Translations under genes and position numbers: made by a program
Notes under the pieces: generated by a model
The model's input: the letters and a program-made list of their open reading frames with translations, nothing else
What the model was told of the DNA's origin: nothing
The model's database searches: none
NCBI GenBank assembly: GCA_001898225.1
Contig: MKTJ01000089.1
Coordinates: forward strand, 1-33,587
Direction: 5' to 3'
DNA length: 33,587 nt
DNA from: Chloroflexi bacterium 54-19
GTDB taxonomy: Bacteria > Chloroflexota > Chloroflexia > Chloroheliales > Chloroheliaceae
Shown: one piece after another, positions 7,962 through 15,934 of the stretch
Layout: the number at the start of each line of letters is the position of its first letter
How positions within the stretch are numbered: the first letter of the stretch is position 1

Positions 7962-8813
7962 TTGAAATTAGCTTATTCTACTTTAGGTTGTCCCGGTTGG
8001 AGTGTGGAGCAGGCTGCCCAGGCCGTCAAAGACTACGGGTATGATGGGATTGAGTGGCGGTTGGCCGATGGCGAGGTTATTACCCCCAAAACGGCCCCCG
8101 AAGTAAAAGCCCGTCTGCTTGCCGCCACCCAAAACGAAGGACTTAAAGTAGCCTGCCTGGACACCTCTTGCACCTTCGTCAAGGCTACCGACGAAGAACG
8201 GAAGCAAACTGTCGAAGAAGCCAAAGCCATGATTGACCTGGCGGCGGAACTTGGCACCCCCTATATCCGCGTTTTTGGCGGGAAAATCCCCGAAAACTGT
8301 ACCCGTGAAGAAATACTCGAACCGAGCGGCAAGGCTCTTGGCGAGGCCGCCAGGTACGGCCAGACCAAGGGGGTGACGGTCCTGCTCGAAACCCACGACG
8401 ATTGGGCCGCCAGCCCCGATAACCTGGCTTTGATTCACGCCGCCGGGTCCGAAGCCCCGGTCCAGGTCTTGTGGGACGTGCATCACCCCTACCGGATGGG
8501 CGAAACCGCTGTCGAAACCATCAATAACCTGTTAAACGGTGGGGTTATCGCGCATGTCCATATCAAGGACGCCCTCCGGGACCCCTCCGAACCGCTCGGC
8601 TGGCACCTGACCCTGCTAGAAGAAGGCGAAGTCCCGGTTAAAGAAATCGTCGGGTTGCTCCACGAAGCCGGGTACGACGGCTATTTATCCCTGGAATGGG
8701 AGAAAAAATGGCACCCAGACATCGAGGAGCCGGAAGAAGCCTTACCTGAGTATGCCACCCTTTTACGCCAGTATATAAAAGAAGCCGAAGAAGCTGGCGA
8801 AATCGCCGGGTAA
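7962..8813 (+). CDS. Sugar phosphate isomerase/epimerase-like TIM-barrel protein
   Basis: The 283-residue protein fits the AP-endonuclease-2/xylose-isomerase-like TIM barrel. It starts with the typical strand KLAYSTLGCPGWSVEQA and carries likely metal ligands in order: Glu143 (LLETHDDW), Asp172 (WDVHHPYR), the HVHIKD block at 198-203, and Glu245 (SLEWEKKW). Members isomerise or epimerise sugars or inositols, or act as dehydratases; the substrate here is unknown. The start is TTG at 7962, supported by AGAGAGGAG at 7945-7953 and by no in-frame ATG nearby. It appears monocistronic, with a strong terminator just downstream. No sugar kinase or dehydrogenase sits next to it. Confidence 0.85.
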   Translation: MKLAYSTLGCPGWSVEQAAQAVKDYGYDGIEWRLADGEVITPKTAPEVKARLLAATQNEGLKVACLDTSCTFVKATDEERKQTVEEAKAMIDLAAELGTPYIRVFGGKIPENCTREEILEPSGKALGEAARYGQTKGVTVLLETHDDWAASPDNLALIHAAGSEAPVQVLWDVHHPYRMGETAVETINNLLNGGVIAHVHIKDALRDPSEPLGWHLTLLEEGEVPVKEIVGLLHEAGYDGYLSLEWEKKWHPDIEEPEEALPEYATLLRQYIKEAEEAGEIAG

Positions 8814-8832
8814 TCTTTTCGGAAAACTTGCC

Positions 8833-8866
8833 GGGACCGCCTTTTTCCAGGGCGGTCCCAATTTTT
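8833..8866 (+). terminator. Intrinsic terminator after the TIM-barrel gene
   Basis: GGGACCGCC at 8833-8841 pairs perfectly with GGCGGTCCC at 8851-8859. A short T run follows, 20 bp after the stop codon. Confidence 0.8.
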
Positions 8867-8975
8867 ACCCCTTTCAATCCCCCCAATTCTCTGCCAGAGG
8901 TCCAATAGATTCACCTCATTATATAGGTCTAAAGGCCAATATTGATTGTGACTGCCCGCACATTCGCTTTCCGGG

Positions 8976-9110
8976 TTGTACTATACAATTTAGCTGTCGG
9001 GAGAAAAAAATAAAAAACAAAAGAAACCAAAATTTCCCGGCCCAATTAAAAATTAACCAAAATCTTTTATCAAAAACCAAAATAAAAAAACTTCTGAGCA
9101 AAGGAGGAAG
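8976..9110 (+). promoter_or_regulatory. A-rich leader with three phased 9-bp repeats and a TTGTA/TACAA dyad
   Basis: The dyad TTGTA-CTA-TACAA lies at 8976-8988 and contains a -10-like TACAAT, but no good -35 is seen. Downstream, AACCAAAAT occurs exactly three times, at 9025-9033, 9055-9063 and 9075-9083. The intervals of 30 and 20 bp put the copies on one face of the helix. The A-tracts could bend the DNA, or in RNA form an unstructured leader ahead of the strong ribosome site at 9102-9110. The rest of 8867-8975 shows nothing further. Confidence 0.4.
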
Positions 9111-9116
9111 TAAGCC

Positions 9117-9317
9117 ATGTACCACGATTACGCTTCGCAGTCTTACTACATCAAAGCGCACGCTACCCAGTTAATCAATGAAGCAGTTCAGGCCCGGCAG
9201 GCCCGCGAAATGAACCCTAAAGCCGAACCTGAAGTCGTTTCGAAGCAGAAAAAGTCTTTCTTTTCCTCCTTTGGTACGATGACTTCGCCCAACGCTCTCG
9301 TTCGCCATGACATCTAG
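9117..9317 (+). CDS. Small protein of unknown function, 66 residues
   Basis: I do not recognise this protein. It is hydrophilic, with an aromatic N-terminus (MYHDYASQSYYIKAHATQ), a predicted helix rich in Gln, Ala and Arg (about residues 20-34), and a basic middle ending in KQKKSFFSSFG. There is no membrane helix or cysteine. Its reality is supported by an excellent ribosome site (AAAGGAGGAAG, 6 nt before the ATG), normal codon usage and a canonical terminator immediately after it. The A-rich upstream region is unusual. It may be a highly expressed small regulatory or stress protein, but nothing in the sequence identifies a role. Confidence 0.68.
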   Translation: MYHDYASQSYYIKAHATQLINEAVQARQAREMNPKAEPEVVSKQKKSFFSSFGTMTSPNALVRHDI

Positions 9318-9329
9318 AATTCATCTTTT

Positions 9330-9367
9330 CCGGCTGGTCTTTCGGAGGGCCAGCCGGTTTTTTGTTT
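9330..9367 (+). terminator. Intrinsic terminator after the 66-residue gene
   Basis: CCGGCTGG at 9330-9337 pairs with CCAGCCGG at 9350-9357 and is followed by TTTTTTGTTTT. It begins 13 bp after the stop codon. Confidence 0.85.
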
Positions 9368-9473
9368 TATAGCATCTTTGTCCTCACCGTAACTTTGATC
9401 TCTCTCGCTCGTTCCAATGATAAGTACCTTGTAGGCAAATAATTTAATATAGGAGAAAAGGGCAACGACTTTC

Positions 9474-12068
9474 ATGATTAAATCAAAAAATTTGTTGCGA
9501 GGAGGGGCGATTTTAGCCCTGTTATTTACTTTAATGCCCGTAGTGACAGTCGCGGCAGCCAGCCCGACCTTTAATGACCCCGGCTTTGCCAACACCTGGA
9601 ATCGGGTAGATAAGCCGGTCCAGGATGTCCCCGGCGGCGTAGGACGCGGCTACACCTGGGGTCCGGCCATTCCCCAGGCAGCGGGTATGACCAAAGAGCC
9701 TTACAACGACGGCCAGCGGACCGTCCAGTATTTCGATAAAGCCCGTATGGAGGTCAACAACCCCAACGGCAATCCGAACGACCTTTTTTATGTGACTACC
9801 GGCCTGCTGGTCAAGGAACTGGTCACCGGCAAACGCCAGGACGGGGATAATTCTTTCACCCAGCAGCAGCCCAGCGGGGTGCAGGTGGCCGGTGATACCA
9901 ATGAATTCGGCGGCAACCAGGTCGCCCCGACTTATGCCAGTTTCCGCTTTATCGGCACTTTTAGCGGGACCGAGAATGGCCGGGCTTCCTTTGTGGGCCA
10001 GGTTGTAACCAGCAGGGTGGACCGGGACGGTCAGCTAACCAATTTTAATCCGCCCGAACAGCGCGTTATCACCGGTTACGACCAGGTTACCCAGCATAAC
10101 ATCCCTGATGTCTTCCAGGATTTTGCCAACAGCCAGGGGCAAATCTGGAACGGCACCGCCAACGTAACCGGCAAAGTTATGTTCGATAACCCGGTCTACG
10201 TGCTGGGCCGTCCCCTGACCGAAGCCTACTGGACCCGCGCGGTCGTGGCCGGGGTCGAACAAGACGTGCTGGTCCAGCTTTACGAGCGGCGCGTCCTGAC
10301 CTACACCCCGGCTAACCCCGCTGGTTTCAAGGTCGAGATGGGTAATGTCGGACAGCATTACTACCGCTGGCGCTACACCAATCCCCAGCAGACCATTACT
10401 AAATTGTGGGAAGCGGGCCGGGACCTGACCGGGATGAGAGAGCCGCGCAACATGGCGGTTGACCCCCAGGGTAATACTTATGTGCTCCCCTCGAATCCCC
10501 AGAATGTCCAGAAATACGACCCCTCAGGCAAACTTGTCAAAAGCTGGAGCAATGCCCTTGTTGACGTGGACAGCCTGGAAGCGGACGGTTCGGGCAACCT
10601 TTATGTGACCCATGTGCAAGGCATAGAGGTTGAAAAATACGATGGGAACGGCAACTTGCTGGCTAAAATCGGCCCAGGAGGGACCGGGCAAGGCCAGTTT
10701 GGCCGGGTCGGCGGGATTGGTCTTGATGCCCAAAATAATCTCTATGTGCTGGATACCTTGAATAATTCGGTCTCAAAATTTGATGGCACCGGCAAGTTTC
10801 TGGGCAAAATAACGCTCCCCGTGGCCTTTGCCAACGGAAACAGTAACCTGGGCGGTCAGATGGCGGTGGATAAACAGGGCAACCTGTATATCCAGGGCAG
10901 TTACATTTTCTCTAAGAACCAAATGAAATACGAGATTGTTAAGTTTAATAGCCAGGGTGCGTTGGTGACTGTTTGGGACGACCAGAATATCAGCCCGCGC
11001 GATTTCTCCCTTGACGGCCAGGGCAACTTTTTCGTGGTAGACGGCCCGAAAGTTTACAAGCTGGACCCTAATTTCAAGGTTTTGACAAGCTGGGGAAAAA
11101 GCGGGAGTGGCAATGGCGAATTTGGTTTCATTTCCGGGATAAACCTGGACGGTCAGGGCAATATCTATGTTTTGGATAACACCCTGAACCGGGTCCAGAA
11201 GTTCGACAACCAGGGCAAGTTTTTAAGCGCTTTTGGTAGTTACGCGAAAGGCCCCGGCCAGTTATATCACCCTTACGGCGTAACTACCGACAGCCAGGGG
11301 AATATTTACGTAACCGATGCCCAGAATGCCCAGGTCCAGAAGTTCGATAACGCGGGCAATTTCTTGCTTCGTTTCGGGAGTTTCGGCACCGGCAACGGCC
11401 AGTTTAACTATCCTTCAGGCATCGGGGTGGATAGCGCCGGGAATATCTATGTGACCGACCCTGGCGCGAATAATATCCAGAAGTTCGACAAGGCCGGGAA
11501 TTTTCTCTGGCGCAAGAACAATGACGCCAAAGATACCCTCCTGGCACCATTGCAGTTGGGTGTAGACGGGCAGGACAATGTTTATGTCGTCACCGGCAGT
11601 GAACTGCGGATTAAAAAACTCAGTCCAAATGGCGACCTGTTGGACGGTTTTGGTAATACCGGTTCTAGTTTTCAATATGTTGAGGGTTTCGCGGTGGAGC
11701 GGATGGCCGGACAGCCGGGTAAAATTTACGTGCTGGACACCCCGACCCTCTCAACCATCCGCATCCAGGTCTTTGATAGCGCCGGAAAGCTGCTGGGCAA
11801 CCTGGGAGGGGTACCGGATAGCGAAACTTATAGTATCGAGAACGCCCAGGCTTTGACGGTAGACAGCGCCGGAAACGTCTATGTGGTCGATTTTGAGGGG
11901 CGGATCCGGGAGTATAACCAGCAGGGCAAACAGGTCAATAACTGGGGGAGCGATACCTATTCTCCGGTCCTCCGGCCTGATGTCCGTTCGCTGGCTATTG
12001 ATAATACGGGTAACCTGGTCCTGGCGGACTTCTTCAACGACCGTATCCTGAAGTTACGCCCGTCCTAA
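9474..12068 (+). CDS. Secreted NHL-repeat beta-propeller protein
   Basis: The 864-residue protein has a Sec signal peptide (basic KSK start, hydrophobic core at residues 8-25, likely cleavage near AAA-SP around 28). A region of about 280 residues with no recognised family follows (NDPGFANTW to QHYYRWRY). From about residue 310 to the end there are many NHL-type repeats of about 45 residues. These have the pattern G-N-I/L-Y-V-x-D...V-Q-K-F-D-x-x-G-x-F-L, enough for one to two beta-propellers. Such propellers mediate protein or carbohydrate contacts, usually without catalysis. It has no sortase or C-terminal membrane anchor and is probably released or surface-associated. The ribosome site is AGGAG about 18 nt before the ATG, longer than usual. 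It appears to be a single-gene unit ending in a strong terminator. Confidence 0.85.
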   Translation: MIKSKNLLRGGAILALLFTLMPVVTVAAASPTFNDPGFANTWNRVDKPVQDVPGGVGRGYTWGPAIPQAAGMTKEPYNDGQRTVQYFDKARMEVNNPNGNPNDLFYVTTGLLVKELVTGKRQDGDNSFTQQQPSGVQVAGDTNEFGGNQVAPTYASFRFIGTFSGTENGRASFVGQVVTSRVDRDGQLTNFNPPEQRVITGYDQVTQHNIPDVFQDFANSQGQIWNGTANVTGKVMFDNPVYVLGRPLTEAYWTRAVVAGVEQDVLVQLYERRVLTYTPANPAGFKVEMGNVGQHYYRWRYTNPQQTITKLWEAGRDLTGMREPRNMAVDPQGNTYVLPSNPQNVQKYDPSGKLVKSWSNALVDVDSLEADGSGNLYVTHVQGIEVEKYDGNGNLLAKIGPGGTGQGQFGRVGGIGLDAQNNLYVLDTLNNSVSKFDGTGKFLGKITLPVAFANGNSNLGGQMAVDKQGNLYIQGSYIFSKNQMKYEIVKFNSQGALVTVWDDQNISPRDFSLDGQGNFFVVDGPKVYKLDPNFKVLTSWGKSGSGNGEFGFISGINLDGQGNIYVLDNTLNRVQKFDNQGKFLSAFGSYAKGPGQLYHPYGVTTDSQGNIYVTDAQNAQVQKFDNAGNFLLRFGSFGTGNGQFNYPSGIGVDSAGNIYVTDPGANNIQKFDKAGNFLWRKNNDAKDTLLAPLQLGVDGQDNVYVVTGSELRIKKLSPNGDLLDGFGNTGSSFQYVEGFAVERMAGQPGKIYVLDTPTLSTIRIQVFDSAGKLLGNLGGVPDSETYSIENAQALTVDSAGNVYVVDFEGRIREYNQQGKQVNNWGSDTYSPVLRPDVRSLAIDNTGNLVLADFFNDRILKLRPS

Positions 12069-12090
12069 TCTTTCGCCATAATACCAAAAC

Positions 12091-12126
12091 AAAAAGCGGC
12101 CCAATTTGCCGGGCCGCTTTTTGTTT
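12091..12126. terminator. Bidirectional terminator between convergent genes
   Basis: AAAAAGCGGCCC at 12091-12102 and GGGCCGCTTTTT at 12111-12122 form a 12-bp perfect stem. It has a T run on both strands, so it can serve the NHL gene and the convergent histidine kinase gene. Confidence 0.85.
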
Positions 12127-12139
12127 TCACGAATTGGTT

Positions 12140-15100
12140 TCAGGGGTTAAGTCCGCCCGGTAGGATAACAATGAAGGCAGTGCCGCCTTCTTCGGGAAAT
12201 TCAAGCTCGATTCTTCCGCCGTGCAGTTCGATAATCTGCCGGGTGATGTACAGGCCCATCCCGATACCGGCAAACCCCCGCGCCTGGGCCTGGTAGAACG
12301 GCTCAAAGATGCGTTCGCGGTGGACCGGCGGGATACCGATGCCCTGGTCCTTGACGACCAGCCGGATAGAGTGTTGTTCGGGCTGGCGGGTCAGGCTTAT
12401 TTTGATTACACCGCCTTCCGGGCTATATTTGATTGCATTATCTACCAGGTTCGTGACCACCTGTTCGAAGCGTAAAGGGTCTACCAGGGCCTGGACCATT
12501 TCGGGAGCTTCGATTTCAATCTGGTGAATATCAGTTGTGATGCTCAGGCCGTCCACCACCCGCTCAATAATTGGGGCCAGGTTGGTCATTTCCGGTTCCA
12601 GTACCAGTTTACCGGAGTCCAGTTTGGAGAGGTCGAGAAGACGTGCTATCAGCCGGAACAACCGCTCGGACTGCTGGTTAATCGTATCAAGACCCCGCCG
12701 CAAGCGTTCCGGGGGAATCTCACCTTTGAGGTCGAGCTGGCGCACAAGTATTTGAGCGAAACCGCGCAAGCTCGTTACCGGGGTTTTCAACTCGTGCGCG
12801 GCCATACTCAGGAAATCCTCACGGATCGCGATAGCCTGCTGGGCTTCGGAGTAGAGCCGGGCATTATCTACTGCCATCGCCGCCCGGCGGGCCAGGTCTT
12901 CGGCCAGGTTTAAATCCTGTTCGGTGTAATGATAACCCGATTCGGCGGTGGCAAATTGTAACGCCCCTATCACCTCTCCCCGCAATTTCATTGGCACCAC
13001 CATCCCGGACGAATAACCGATGTCACGCATTTTCTTCAGGATTTCCTCGTTCGGGGCGGACTTTACCAGCATTTCGTCGGTAATGACCGGAATCATTTCG
13101 GGTTCGCCGGTTCGGATTACTGCGGCTAAACCGGTGGGTGCGTTCGGGTTGTAAGGATAGCGTTCCTCCAACTCCTTTTGCATTTTCAAAATCCACTCAA
13201 TTTTCGCCGGGTCCTGGTGAGCTACCGCCAGCAGTTCGGGGCGTTCTCCCGCGTTGATGATATAAATAGCGGACCAGTCGGCCAGTTCGGGCACAGCCAG
13301 TTTCACAATTTTTTCCAGGGTCTGGGTGTAATCGAGCGATGAGCCCAGGATACTGCTGGCTTCCGATAAAAAGGTGAGTTGTTGCCGGGCGTTTTCCGCC
13401 TGAGTGCGCAAGATGGTTTGTTCTTCATACAGTTCGGCGTTACCAATAGCAACCGCCGCCAGGTTTGCCAGGGCCGTGGCTACCCGGATTTCAATCTGGC
13501 TAAAATGGTGAGGTTGCCGGTAGTAAAAGACAATTGTGCCAGGGTTGGGGCTATCTTTGCGTAAAGGCACTATCATTATCGAGCGGATACCTTCCCGGCG
13601 ATACTTTTCTATTCTGTTCGACAGGCCGGTAATCTTTTCGACATCCTCCGCGATAATCGGCTCGGTGACAATGACCGGGCTATCCAGCGGGTTAGCCGTT
13701 GGGTCTGTATATTCCTCTGAAAGGCCGCTGGCGATAAGGGTTTGCCAGTCATCATTCGCCTTATTATATTGCCAGACCCCGTAGGCATCGGCGGCTACCA
13801 GGCGGCGAGCCAGGTTTACGATAGCCGGTAATACCTGGCTTAACTGGAGCGAACTGAGCAGGGTATCCGAGGCTTCCACCAGGGCCGTAAGCTGTTCTTC
13901 GAGCTGGCGGTGGAAGTTTACTGCCTCGGTCCGCTGGGCCAGGGCCGTCTGAGTCTTCCCGAACAGTTTGGCGTTGTCCAGGGCAAAAGCGGCCCGCCGG
14001 GCCAGTTCCTGGGCCAGGCTTAAATCTTCTTCGTTATAATTCCGGTTCGATTCGGTGATAGCCAGCGTAAAGACGGCGACGGCAGTACCGCGTACCATCA
14101 AAGGCACCGTCATGCCCGATTTGAGCCCCAGGTCCTTCAGGGTCTGTAAATGTTCAGGGCTGCGGGCTATCATCGCCAGGTCGCTCTCGGTAATTACGGG
14201 TGAAATCTGGGACTTGCCGGTAAAAAGCAGGTCCCGTAAGGGGTGCGGTTGATTGGGCGGGAAAGGGAACCGTTCCTGGAGAGAGTGGACAATAACTTGT
14301 TTGGCCGGGACAGTATGGGCCGAAGCGACCCGGCGAATGGTGCCATCATCTTCCACCAGGTCAATACTGCACCAGTCGGCCAGAAAAGGAACCACCAGTT
14401 GTACGATATTTTCAAGGGTTTGCTGCTGTTCAAGACTTGAGCCCAGCAGTTCGCTGGCCCTTACCAGGAAATCTTGCTGCTGTTCGTAATGTTTCCGGTC
14501 GGACACATCCCGGAAAACCAGCACCACCCCGATAGTTTTACCTTCTGAGTCCTTTATTGGGGCGCCGCTATCGTCGATGGGGGTAGCCTCACCGTTTTTG
14601 TTGACAAGCAAAGTGTGGTTCGCCAGCCCGACCACGTTGCCGTGTGAGAGCACCTTGCTGACCGGGCTTTCTACGGGCTGGCGCATTTCCTCATCCACGA
14701 TATTAAAAACCTTGTCCAGACCTTGCCCCGTCGCTTCGGGTAGGCTCCAACCGGTCAGGGACTGGGCTACCGGGTTTAAGAAGGTAACCCGGCCATTTAC
14801 ATCAGTTGAAATAACCGCATCCCCGATACTGGAAAGCGTGACCGCATAGAGTTCGCGTTCGCGGGCCAGTTCTTCCTGGGCCTGGCGGCGTTCCGCCACC
14901 TCCCTGGCGCGTTCCCGCAAAGCCCGGTGGAAAATTTCGCACAGGCCGCTAATAACTATTCCTTCAATAACGAAAACAAGGATATTGGGCAAATCCTGCA
15001 AGGTGGGCAGGACTAACCCTTTACCCGGTTCCAGGAAGAAATAATTGGCAACGATTGTACTGAAGATAGTTGCCGCCAGACCGGGACCAAGCCCTCCGAA

Positions 15101-15349
15101 CCAGGCGGTTATCATAATGGCGGCGAACATGTTCAGGAAAGGTGTCGAGCTAAAAAGGGGTACCCCCAGCAAAGCATTTATGAGCAACCGGAGCAAGGCC
15201 GCGATTATTACGCTGACGATTGCCAGCCCGTAGAGTAAAAAAGGGGAAGGAGAATCGGTCTGATAGGTGGCTCTACCGATAATTCGACTAAAATATGCCT
15301 CACGAGAAGAAGCCGTTTCTTTACCTGGTTTATTTAACGGATTGCTCAA
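12140..15349 (-). CDS. Membrane sensor histidine kinase, DUF4118-PAS-GAF-GAF-GAF-HisKA-HATPase
   Basis: The 1069-residue kinase starts with four closely spaced helices (about residues 36-140) resembling the KdpD-type DUF4118 membrane unit. A coiled linker and a PAS domain (about 165-285) follow, then three GAF-like domains (about 300-460, 490-645 and 665-830). The dimerisation/phosphoacceptor domain has AAHELKTP with His852. The ATP domain shows the N box NLVDNAIKYSPEGG, DQGIGIP, FEPF and GMGLYI. It should autophosphorylate in response to a ligand or redox signal. No receiver or response regulator gene is in the window, so its partner is encoded elsewhere. The start is TTG at 15349 with AAGGAAT about 5 nt upstream. 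GAF domains 1 and 3 are alike (LADW...AHxxP...VITExxL), which suggests internal duplication. Confidence 0.9.
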   Translation of the reverse strand: MSNPLNKPGKETASSREAYFSRIIGRATYQTDSPSPFLLYGLAIVSVIIAALLRLLINALLGVPLFSSTPFLNMFAAIMITAWFGGLGPGLAATIFSTIVANYFFLEPGKGLVLPTLQDLPNILVFVIEGIVISGLCEIFHRALRERAREVAERRQAQEELARERELYAVTLSSIGDAVISTDVNGRVTFLNPVAQSLTGWSLPEATGQGLDKVFNIVDEEMRQPVESPVSKVLSHGNVVGLANHTLLVNKNGEATPIDDSGAPIKDSEGKTIGVVLVFRDVSDRKHYEQQQDFLVRASELLGSSLEQQQTLENIVQLVVPFLADWCSIDLVEDDGTIRRVASAHTVPAKQVIVHSLQERFPFPPNQPHPLRDLLFTGKSQISPVITESDLAMIARSPEHLQTLKDLGLKSGMTVPLMVRGTAVAVFTLAITESNRNYNEEDLSLAQELARRAAFALDNAKLFGKTQTALAQRTEAVNFHRQLEEQLTALVEASDTLLSSLQLSQVLPAIVNLARRLVAADAYGVWQYNKANDDWQTLIASGLSEEYTDPTANPLDSPVIVTEPIIAEDVEKITGLSNRIEKYRREGIRSIMIVPLRKDSPNPGTIVFYYRQPHHFSQIEIRVATALANLAAVAIGNAELYEEQTILRTQAENARQQLTFLSEASSILGSSLDYTQTLEKIVKLAVPELADWSAIYIINAGERPELLAVAHQDPAKIEWILKMQKELEERYPYNPNAPTGLAAVIRTGEPEMIPVITDEMLVKSAPNEEILKKMRDIGYSSGMVVPMKLRGEVIGALQFATAESGYHYTEQDLNLAEDLARRAAMAVDNARLYSEAQQAIAIREDFLSMAAHELKTPVTSLRGFAQILVRQLDLKGEIPPERLRRGLDTINQQSERLFRLIARLLDLSKLDSGKLVLEPEMTNLAPIIERVVDGLSITTDIHQIEIEAPEMVQALVDPLRFEQVVTNLVDNAIKYSPEGGVIKISLTRQPEQHSIRLVVKDQGIGIPPVHRERIFEPFYQAQARGFAGIGMGLYITRQIIELHGGRIELEFPEEGGTAFIVILPGGLNP

Positions 15350-15570
15350 GTTTCATTCCTTGCACTAACTTGCGAGTAGGAAGATCATCGCTTTAGCCGG
15401 GTTTATGCGTTAAATCGTTGCCGGATTCTGACTGGCTGGCGGTTTAATTGAGTTTTAGAAAACCGTTGTGCAAATTTACGGCATACATCTTGCACGACGA
15501 ACCTTTGCTACCTTTTAAAAATACTAATATGAGTGTTTTAAATGCAGCGTGTCGTATAAGGAGCAAAGTT

Positions 15571-15789
15571 ATGTGTAGTTCTTGCAAACATGCCACTCTA
15601 ATTATCGGAAGGTCTTCTCTCCTCCTGGAAAGAGGCAACCACAAAACAACCGTTTATAACGTGCCTTGTTTAACGTGCCTCAATTGCAAAACATCTTCTC
15701 TGGATGAAGTTATTTTGCGCCAGTACCAGAGCAACCCAAACATCAAGGTTACGCTGTTACCTCCGGAAATAGCAGTTGTGACATTTTAA
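15571..15789 (+). CDS. YgiT/MqsA-type zinc-finger small protein, possible orphan antitoxin domain
   Basis: The 72-residue protein has the layout of the YgiT-type zinc finger found at the N-terminus of MqsA antitoxins. An initial CSSC knuckle is followed by a strand region with G-N-H-K-T-T-V-Y, the typical VP-x-x-x-C-x-x-C second knuckle (VPCLTCLNC), and a helix (SSLDEVILRQYQ). The zinc ligands are probably those two Cys pairs. I place the start at the ATG at 15571 because AAGGAG lies 7 nt upstream; a longer in-frame extension back to 15448 has no such site and reads unlike protein. No MqsR/RelE-type toxin gene adjoins it. It lies alone between two histidine kinases that run the other way. It could be an orphan antitoxin module or a standalone zinc-finger protein. 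Confidence 0.6.
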   Translation: MCSSCKHATLIIGRSSLLLERGNHKTTVYNVPCLTCLNCKTSSLDEVILRQYQSNPNIKVTLLPPEIAVVTF

Positions 15790-15934
15790 GTTGTTTTCTC
15801 GTTTGGCAATTTGGTATATGGGATACCGGTTTTACTGTTAACCGGGTTACATTATAAACTGATGGTTAGTTCCAGCCAAATTCCCACCTATTTATCCGGT
15901 GCAAAGGCTTTATTAAATCCTGTTTCGCTCCTGC

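Noticed and set aside
15448..15570. 41-residue N-terminal extension of the zinc-finger protein
   Set aside because: A good ribosome site precedes the internal ATG, and the YgiT-type domain normally begins right at its first Cys pair.
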